From Agrobacterium tumefaciens (GTDB lineage: Bacteria; Pseudomonadota; Alphaproteobacteria; Rhizobiales; Rhizobiaceae): 64,000 bases of DNA. This document shows, piece after piece, positions 58,519-64,000 of this stretch (positions within the stretch are counted from its first letter, which is position 1; each line of letters opens with the position of its first letter). The notes below the pieces were generated by a model, which was given only the letters and a program-made list of their open reading frames with translations, did no database searches and had not been told where the DNA came from. The stretch lies in assembly GCF_005221325.1 (NCBI RefSeq), contig NZ_CP039890.1, forward strand, positions 1-64,000, in the 5' to 3' direction. Position numbers and translations under genes: made by a program.

Positions 58519-60879
58519 CTAAGCTGCCTCCCATACCTGATTGAGGATCCGCGCAGCTAATGCTGCTTTGTCTTGAGGCAGAAAACGTCCGTAGTGCTGC
58601 TGCACGACGTCGGGCGTGTCCTGAATGGCATAACTGGCCTGCTCATAGGATCCTGTTTGCTTCAGGATGTGAGTGGCAAGCACGTCTCGGACGTTGTGTG
58701 GACCATGTGGTAGCAAACCCTTAATGGCACCGCGGCCTGTATAGGGGTTGTAGATGCCGTAGCGCTGGATCGCTAACCGCCAAGCCTCGTAAAACGTCGT
58801 CTGATTGTAAGCGGCGTCGATGCTGGTCGTCTTAACTGTCTTGACGAACAGCGTGCCGGGATCGGGCGCGCGTCCCAAGAGCACCTTCCGGTGCCGTTCG
58901 ATATAGGCGTTGAGATAGGTGTAGAGGTCAAGAAGATCCGGCAGCACCAGACGAAACGGCTTCTGCCCGAAAAAGGAGGAGCCCGAGTTCTTGAAAGCGT
59001 TGGATGGGATGAAGACTTCCCACCCACGCTCCCGTTCGTTCCAACGCAGTTCGCCTCTCTTCATGTCTTCGAGCCGGCGTTCTGCCGTTGGGAATTGTCC
59101 GCGTGGGCAGACCAGCAATTGCCGAAGGTTTTTCTGCCTGAGGCCGAGATGTAAGCCCAGCCTCAGCATAAGGAACGAACGGACCGCCTCAGCGGCCGCT
59201 CTCGGGTAGCGGTGCTCGTCGGGCATACGCTTCAAGATCTCCTCGGTGATCTTCCGATATTCAGCGAGCGGGCTTTCCGCTTCCAGCACGCACATGATCG
59301 GCTCGAATGGATCGCGGTGCACGCGCATCACCCGCTGGATTTCTTTTGAACGGTTGGCGGCATGGCGGTGGAAGTTTTCGCATGCGCCATGCCAGTCCCG
59401 ACGAGCAGACTCGATCTCGTCTGTCGTGAGCAGTCCTTCGATCGGCTTCACGTTGTGCAGGAGTTCGGGATGTTGGCGAAGCCAGCCGACTTCAGCGCGA
59501 GTAAGGGCCATGGCCACCATCAGCATGTCGTCTTCCCATTTAGTAAAGAAGCCGCGACGGCGCTCGCGCCACTGCAGATACCAATCCCACACGCCCGGGA
59601 AGATCAGGAGGCCGAAGGTAAGTCGATTGAGCGGCACGCCTCGGCCTTTGACAACCCCGTTCGGGGATGCCGCAAGTGCCCCAAACATCAGGCCGAGATG
59701 TTCGATTTTCTGGCTGGCGGTCTCCTCATTCCAGACGCCATTTCTGCGGAAGCCGATCTCGGTGAGAGTCGACGTTTTGAAGCGGATGAGATCTGCCATC
59801 TCCATCGCAAGCCGAGGGGGTGCGTCAACGACACCGGAGAGCAGGTCTGGATCCTCGAAAGCCTTGGTCAAACGCCCTTTTTCGTCCTCATCTCGCAGCC
59901 AGCTAGAAGCCGCTAGTCGAGGAGTAAGTGCACTCCCGCCATATGTGATCCCAGGGAACCGGATTGCGTAGCGCTGCTTCGTTGCTGCCGCCTGGAAACG
60001 CCTGTAATCCGTCGACCCCGAGATGATGACGCGCCGGACCCATTCCAGGATCTCTGCGCGCTTTGAAAAAGGCAGGCTGCTGAAGTCGTCGGGAAGATGC
60101 CAGGCAAGCCGGCGCCGCTCCGCCGGGCTGATGTCTTCCAGATCGTGGCCATATAAGGACCTGGACTGATGTGGCAGTTTGGCTTTGAAATAGCCTCGCT
60201 CCAAGCCATATCTGCGCTCGATCCGGCAAAGGATATCAAAGCTTGCCACCGAGCGCGGCACACGCTGGCCCTCAATCCACGACAGCAAGGTCTTCGCATC
60301 AAAGGTTTCGTCTATGCGAACGACCGCCCGGTGGAGTTGCCAGTAACTCTCACCAAAGCGGCGCATTTGATAGGCGAGTGCATCGGCGAATGAACTCGGG
60401 TCTTCGTTGGCCTCGAACAAGGGTTCTGGTTTGTCAGAAACTGATCTCGGCTTAGGGCCGGGGCGGCCAGGTGAGGGCGAGCTCTCGATCTCTTCGATTT
60501 CGTGATGCTGGCTTGTCGGGGAGGGGGTAAACTTTCCCGTGGCACCGGATATCGGCGCAGCTTGCAGTCTTCTGCCTTTCGGAGCATCGTCTTCTACAAG
60601 CGGCTCCTTCAGCCAGCGCATGATCGCATCCAGCGCTGGTCGCAGCTGTTTCTTCAACGTTATCGTCAGCGCTTCATCGATCCCACAATCGTGCGCTATC
60701 TGCCGCCAATCATAGCGGTTGTTCGCTAGAGCGGGTGTCTTTCGAAATGTGATTAACGCCAGAAGGTAGGCGCGGACGTTGTCAACTACCCGATCCGGCG
60801 CGACAGGAACAATGCGGACATCGCAGTAGGTCGAGATCTTTTTCTGGAAATGGCGTTTGGAAAGGTCTTCGTTTGGCAT
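58519..60879 (-). CDS. Large tyrosine recombinase (phage integrase family)
   Basis: A 786-residue recombinase, about twice the size of common integrases. The catalytic domain is at the C terminus: first Arg in LMLRLGLHLGLRQKNLRQLLVCPRG, H-x-x-R in PHGPHNVRDVLATHILKQTG (about 726-745), and the nucleophile in VVQQHYGRFLP (Y763). The N-terminal 450 residues hold a charged linker (EIEESSPSPGRPGPKPRSV), an HTH-like region and segments of unknown function. It sits between two attachment-like repeats, so it probably mobilises the 58.4-62.2 kb segment. Confidence 0.85.
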   Translation of the reverse strand: MPNEDLSKRHFQKKISTYCDVRIVPVAPDRVVDNVRAYLLALITFRKTPALANNRYDWRQIAHDCGIDEALTITLKKQLRPALDAIMRWLKEPLVEDDAPKGRRLQAAPISGATGKFTPSPTSQHHEIEEIESSPSPGRPGPKPRSVSDKPEPLFEANEDPSSFADALAYQMRRFGESYWQLHRAVVRIDETFDAKTLLSWIEGQRVPRSVASFDILCRIERRYGLERGYFKAKLPHQSRSLYGHDLEDISPAERRRLAWHLPDDFSSLPFSKRAEILEWVRRVIISGSTDYRRFQAAATKQRYAIRFPGITYGGSALTPRLAASSWLRDEDEKGRLTKAFEDPDLLSGVVDAPPRLAMEMADLIRFKTSTLTEIGFRRNGVWNEETASQKIEHLGLMFGALAASPNGVVKGRGVPLNRLTFGLLIFPGVWDWYLQWRERRRGFFTKWEDDMLMVAMALTRAEVGWLRQHPELLHNVKPIEGLLTTDEIESARRDWHGACENFHRHAANRSKEIQRVMRVHRDPFEPIMCVLEAESPLAEYRKITEEILKRMPDEHRYPRAAAEAVRSFLMLRLGLHLGLRQKNLRQLLVCPRGQFPTAERRLEDMKRGELRWNERERGWEVFIPSNAFKNSGSSFFGQKPFRLVLPDLLDLYTYLNAYIERHRKVLLGRAPDPGTLFVKTVKTTSIDAAYNQTTFYEAWRLAIQRYGIYNPYTGRGAIKGLLPHGPHNVRDVLATHILKQTGSYEQASYAIQDTPDVVQQHYGRFLPQDKAALAARILNQVWEAA

Positions 60880-61028
60880 GTGTCATCCCGTATTCTCTCG
60901 GGGCCTCAGGCCGAGGGCGTGCGGAATTAGTGGTAGACGGTTAAGAATCCGTAAAGTCTATAAGGACGACCCGACAACCCAAAGAAGTCGTCGGGCGGTC
61001 TCGTCAATTTTTCAAGGATTGCGCGGGC

Positions 61029-61607
61029 TCACTTCAATCCGGTTATGTTGCGGCGAAGCATCCCTGAAAACTTCTTCAACCCGCCTTGATGAAGCGCGTC
61101 GACGAACGCCTCAACCGATGGAATCGACTTTCGCAGATTATGCCTCGCACTTTTGACACTGGAGATTAGCGCTTCCGGAAACGCCGCATGGAGATCGGTG
61201 AGGAAATCATCTGGCGACTTGCTCGTCACACCATGGGCAAGAAGGTTGCTTGCGGGAAAGTCCTTCAGGTTCCAGGTGACGATGACGGAGGCTTTGCCTG
61301 CGATGGCTGCCGCGAGGACGTGTCGATCATCGGGATCCGGTAGCGTGAGTTCGTGAATCAACGGGCGATAGTCAGCCACGACGGCTTCTGGGAGGACCGC
61401 GTTCATCCGGTCGCGCGTGGCTCTCAAACGGTCGATGGACAAACCTGGTGTGTTGGCGGCGAGATTGCGCATCCACTCATCATGTATATCGTCGGTCCAG
61501 CGCGCCCCGACAAGACCGTCGAAGGCGCACTGGATCAGAATGTTGCGGAGGTGGAAGGGGTAGAGGACGCAGGCATCGTAGACCGCGACGGGCGGATTAG
61601 AGGCCAT
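61029..61607 (-). CDS. PIN-domain toxin
   Basis: A 192-residue PIN protein of the longer VapC-like type. Acids of the active site are seen in VAVYDACVLYPFHLRNIL, DDIHDEWMRNL, LPDPDDRHVLAAAIAG and VIVTWNLKDFP. It has a C-terminal extension of about 55 residues (TKSPDDFLTDLHAAFPEALISS...). Its start overlaps the preceding HTH-type antitoxin gene by 11 bp. The pair lies inside the integrase element and would punish loss of that segment. Confidence 0.9.
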   Translation of the reverse strand: MASNPPVAVYDACVLYPFHLRNILIQCAFDGLVGARWTDDIHDEWMRNLAANTPGLSIDRLRATRDRMNAVLPEAVVADYRPLIHELTLPDPDDRHVLAAAIAGKASVIVTWNLKDFPASNLLAHGVTSKSPDDFLTDLHAAFPEALISSVKSARHNLRKSIPSVEAFVDALHQGGLKKFSGMLRRNITGLK

Positions 61608-62043
61608 AGGTCTCGATCAGGTCCTCTGTGTCCTCGGCAAGTGCTTCCATTGCCATCTGTCGTTTGTCGAGCTTCGACTTCAACGCGAGCACATCCTTCA
61701 GGAGGGCGCGGCGGTGTTTGCCGACGTAGCGGAATGGCAGATCGCCACGGTCCATGCGCAAGACGACGAGCGGACGAGAGATGCCGAGAATGGCTGAAGC
61801 GTCACTTGGGCTCACTTCCTGGTCCTCGGCCAGCACTGCAACGCGCTCCCCGCGCAGCATATGCGCCAGAAGGGCTTCGACAGCTGCGGCGGCCGAGGGT
61901 GGGATCGGGAGCGTGCGCGCCTTGCCACCTGCATCACGAACGTGGAGTTCCAGCCTGTCACCGGCAACCAGCTTTGGCAACGGCATTGCTGTTTTTCGAT
62001 CGCGATCTGACAGTCTGGCGAAATGAACAATTTGGCTGGCCAT
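61597..62043 (-). CDS. HTH (excisionase-type) antitoxin
   Basis: A 148-residue protein with a MerR/excisionase-like HTH (VSPSDASAILGISRPLVVLRMDRGDLPFRYVGKHRRALLKDVLAL), as in antitoxins paired with PIN toxins of this type. The N-terminal half (RDAGGKARTLPIPPSAAAAVEALLAHMLRG) is conserved in such pairs. A strong AAGGAG precedes the ATG. It overlaps the toxin gene by 11 bp. Confidence 0.88.
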   Translation of the reverse strand: MASQIVHFARLSDRDRKTAMPLPKLVAGDRLELHVRDAGGKARTLPIPPSAAAAVEALLAHMLRGERVAVLAEDQEVSPSDASAILGISRPLVVLRMDRGDLPFRYVGKHRRALLKDVLALKSKLDKRQMAMEALAEDTEDLIETYGL

Positions 62044-62524
62044 GCGATATCTCCTTAGCAGCCAATATAGCGAGAGAGACCTCTATCTGCAATAACTGAA
62101 AGTGTGGGTTGGTTGCGATGGCGGTGATGGGGCGGTTCTTCGGAACGCCGGTTCGATTCCGATCAAGGCGATGAGCTGGTTCAAGATCAACTGAAAATAC
62201 GTCGCCGCAGGGCGTGCGAGAGGGGCTACCATTTTGCTCGCTCAGCTGGACCCGCCGAACTGCTTTCCCACACACGCCCTGGCTGGACACACAAATATGC
62301 CTCATCCTCAATGGAGGATCACGTCATCTGCGTCACCTCTCATGAAGTGACGCAGATAATCCGCACTTGGCACCGAAGCCCACGTTAAGCCGAGGAGAGC
62401 AAACGGAGTTGTCTGCTATTCTTTTCCGCGATTGCGGGTCTGGCATTCGGCGCCAGGCATCAGCATGACGTGCTCACTTCGCAGTGATCGATGCACGCGA
62501 GGTCTAAGTCGTCGCGCATCGCGT
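62044..62524. other. Gene-free region with the right attachment-like repeat
   Basis: About 480 bp. The part up to 62170 includes the promoter of the antitoxin gene and the attachment-like repeat at 62149. The rest (62180-62524) contains no gene that I can support. Confidence 0.4.
62147..62174 (+). repeat. Attachment-like repeat, right copy
   Basis: GGTTCGATTCCGATCAAGGCG at 62149-62169 matches the copy at 58418 in 20 of 21 positions and the same orientation. The 3.7 kb between them carries the large recombinase, a PIN toxin and its HTH antitoxin. Confidence 0.55.
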
Positions 62525-63310
62525 TTAAGCGGCGTAGCCTGCTGCTTTCACAACAAGATCGGCGATGTCATCAGGATGCGAGATCAGCGATAAATGGCTG
62601 GCTTTCAATTCAATTGTGTTAGCGCCCATTCGTTTCGCGAGAAACCGCTCGAGGTCTGGATTAATCGTCCGGTCCTCGCTAGACACCGCGTAATAGCTGG
62701 GCTTATGGCGCCATGCCGCTTCTGTGACTTTGCCCGCGAGCAGCGTCTTCTGGAAAGGGTACTGCGTTGCATACAGCACTTTCGCGCGGGCCTTTGGAAT
62801 GTCACCAGCGAAATCCTCTAAGAATGCGTTCTCGCTTAGTCTCCCTTCCTCACCGTCGAAAACAATCCCGGCAGAAGCAGGTGGAGTAGGGAAGGTTTTC
62901 GCCAAAGCGCCAAAATCCTCGTTTGCGTCGGGTGCACGCGCGGCGACGTACACGAGCGCAGACACATTAGGATGCATGCCGGCCTGAGTTACAATCATTC
63001 CTCCAAATGAGTGCCCGACCAGTACGGTTGGCCCATCCTGCCGCGCCAGTACTCGCTCCGCAGCAGCAACCGACTCCGAGAGAGTAGTCAGAGGGTTCTG
63101 CACGGATGTGATGTTCAAGCCCTTAGGCTGCAGCCTCGATATCACTTCGCTCCAGCAGGAACCATCTGCGAACAGCCCATGGACGAAGACAACGTTACGG
63201 GCCTTTTCTGGGTGGCCGACTGCCGATGCGGCCATGCCGTTGGTTGAAAGCATTGATGCTGCCGCGCCGGCAAGCATAGTAGTTGAAAATGTGCGCCTGT
63301 TCATGATCAT
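62525..63310 (-). CDS. Alpha/beta hydrolase, probably exported by Tat
   Basis: 261 residues. The N terminus MIMNRRTFSTTMLAGAAASMLSTNGMAASA has the twin-arginine form and an AXA-type cleavage site. The hydrolase core has the oxyanion loop NVVFVHGLFADGS, nucleophile elbow VGHSFGG (Ser), an acid likely in SSEDRTI, and the catalytic His in ASHLSLISHPDD. This matches small esterase/salicylate-esterase-like members. ATG 63310 has AAGGAAG 6 nt upstream; ATG 63304 is also possible. It is divergent from the sigma factor gene. Confidence 0.88.
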   Translation of the reverse strand: MIMNRRTFSTTMLAGAAASMLSTNGMAASAVGHPEKARNVVFVHGLFADGSCWSEVISRLQPKGLNITSVQNPLTTLSESVAAAERVLARQDGPTVLVGHSFGGMIVTQAGMHPNVSALVYVAARAPDANEDFGALAKTFPTPPASAGIVFDGEEGRLSENAFLEDFAGDIPKARAKVLYATQYPFQKTLLAGKVTEAAWRHKPSYYAVSSEDRTINPDLERFLAKRMGANTIELKASHLSLISHPDDIADLVVKAAGYAA

Positions 63311-63360
63311 TCCGGACTTCCTTTCATCATAAAGCACATGCTTCGAGGAGTCCTTCGTTG

Positions 63361-63384
63361 GGAATACCCCAATCTTACATCGTC
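63361..63384 (+). promoter_or_regulatory. Candidate ECF-type promoter
   Basis: GGAAT (63361-63365) and CGTC (63381-63384) are 15 bp apart, the general form of promoters read by ECF sigma factors. It points toward the sigma factor gene 84 bp downstream, which would be autoregulation. Short motifs like this occur by chance, so confidence is limited. Confidence 0.4.
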
Positions 63385-63467
63385 ACACCGATGTGATCGG
63401 CGCGTAATATCGAATAATCTCGCGATGCGACGTAACAACGGGTCTCGCCCAACCGAAAGCACGAGTG

Positions 63468-64000
63468 ATGGACACACGGGAAGACGAATGGGCGAAAGCG
63501 ATGCGCGCGGAACGCACTGGCGATAGCGCTGCCTACGAGGCGTTTCTCAGGGCGTTCGCCGCTTCGGTGCGGCGGATCGTCGAAACGCATTTGCGGTATA
63601 TGGGCTTTAGTCGCTATGAGGCAGAGGATGTCGTACAGGAAGTGCTCGTAGCAGTGCATTCCCGTCGCCACCAATGGGATACGAAGCGGTCTCTGCTTCC
63701 CTGGCTGAACGCAATCACGCGCTACAAGATCATTGACGCCAGCCGGCGCTTGGGTCGAGACGCACGCATGCGCGTCGATTTGACCGAAGAGCAGTGGGCC
63801 GGCTTGTTCTTATTTGAGGGGATCGATCCTGAACGCAATCCGGCAGATGTCGAAAAACTAATCTCCGCCTTGCCCCCCGGTGAACAGGCTGCTGTCCGAG
63901 CCATCGGGCTCGAAGGTGCTTCTATCAAAGAGGCCGCGGCGCGTATCGGTTCCACCGAGGGCGCGGTGCGCGTCGCCTTCCATCGATCGTTGAAGAGACT
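63468..64000 (+). CDS. ECF-family RNA polymerase sigma factor (truncated by window end)
   Basis: 178 codons are visible from ATG 63468 (MDTREDEWAKAMRAERTGD). Region 2 is clear (AFLRAFAASVRRIVETHLRYMGFSRYEAEDVVQEVLVAVHSRRHQWD...LLPWLNAITRYKIIDASRR). Region 4 follows (LPPGEQAAVRAIGLEGASIKEAAARIGSTEGAVRVAFHRSLKRL), and the gene runs off the end close to its expected stop. It is divergent from the Tat-type hydrolase. An anti-sigma gene may follow beyond the window. Confidence 0.92.
   Translation, partial: MDTREDEWAKAMRAERTGDSAAYEAFLRAFAASVRRIVETHLRYMGFSRYEAEDVVQEVLVAVHSRRHQWDTKRSLLPWLNAITRYKIIDASRRLGRDARMRVDLTEEQWAGLFLFEGIDPERNPADVEKLISALPPGEQAAVRAIGLEGASIKEAAARIGSTEGAVRVAFHRSLKR

Overview
The window begins at the first codon of a repABC replication operon, so it is plasmid DNA from an alphaproteobacterium, most likely a Rhizobiaceae member (Rhizobium/Agrobacterium type). 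The repABC layout, an antisense RNA between repB and repC, amino-acid ABC uptake genes, a PraR-like regulator and large type I-secreted RTX proteins all fit that group. No rRNA or intact tRNA is visible.

Layout: (1) 1-3661 repABC with a counter-transcribed RNA at about 2302-2353. (2) 4172-10065 a minus-strand catabolic/uptake operon (periplasmic binding protein, fused permease-ATPase, Gfo/Idh dehydrogenase, FAD amino-acid oxidase) divergent from a LacI-type regulator, with two perfect palindromic operators between them. (3) 10368-15226 a DUF72 gene, a palindrome cluster, and decaying DNA: an integrase remnant, a frameshifted DUF4143 ATPase and a frameshifted recombinase. (4) 15381-21381 an arsenic/metalloid resistance island (DUF6428 gene divergent from arsR-arsC-arsN2-acr3-arsC2-arsH-MFS-TSUP), bracketed by two paralogous recombinase genes: the left one broken (14079-15226), the right one intact (22654-23796). 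A FitAB/VapBC-type toxin-antitoxin pair lies inside the right boundary.

(5) 24021-35510 is an antiphage defence island: an HNH nuclease-like gene, a two-gene Pycsar system (cyclic-nucleotide-binding/TIR effector plus pyrimidine cyclase), a Gabija/class 2 OLD-helicase pair, two unassigned HEPN-like genes, an Abi fragment, and an intact AbiF-family gene with a structured RNA just upstream. Serine-resolvase relics mark its edges. (6) 35754-38374 holds a J-domain protein gene and an IS3-family element (IS2 group) with a GTGTA target duplication. The element splits a 55-codon gene whose two halves can be rejoined on paper.

(7) 38474-57459 is a type I secretion locus: a DUF4242-cyclase, HlyD-type adaptor, RTX/cadherin-like protein, ABC exporter and a 2851-residue protein with two animal-type haem peroxidase domains. 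It is flanked by a histidine kinase, a NarL-type response regulator and a PraR-like repressor. (8) 57568-62170 carries a large tyrosine recombinase flanked by two toxin-antitoxin pairs, with a near-identical attachment-like sequence on each side. (9) 62525-64000 has an alpha/beta hydrolase divergent from an ECF sigma factor that runs off the end.

The replicon backbone therefore carries stacked cargo (catabolism, metalloid resistance, phage defence, secreted peroxidase, toxin-antitoxin addiction), with recombinase genes or relics at most seams.
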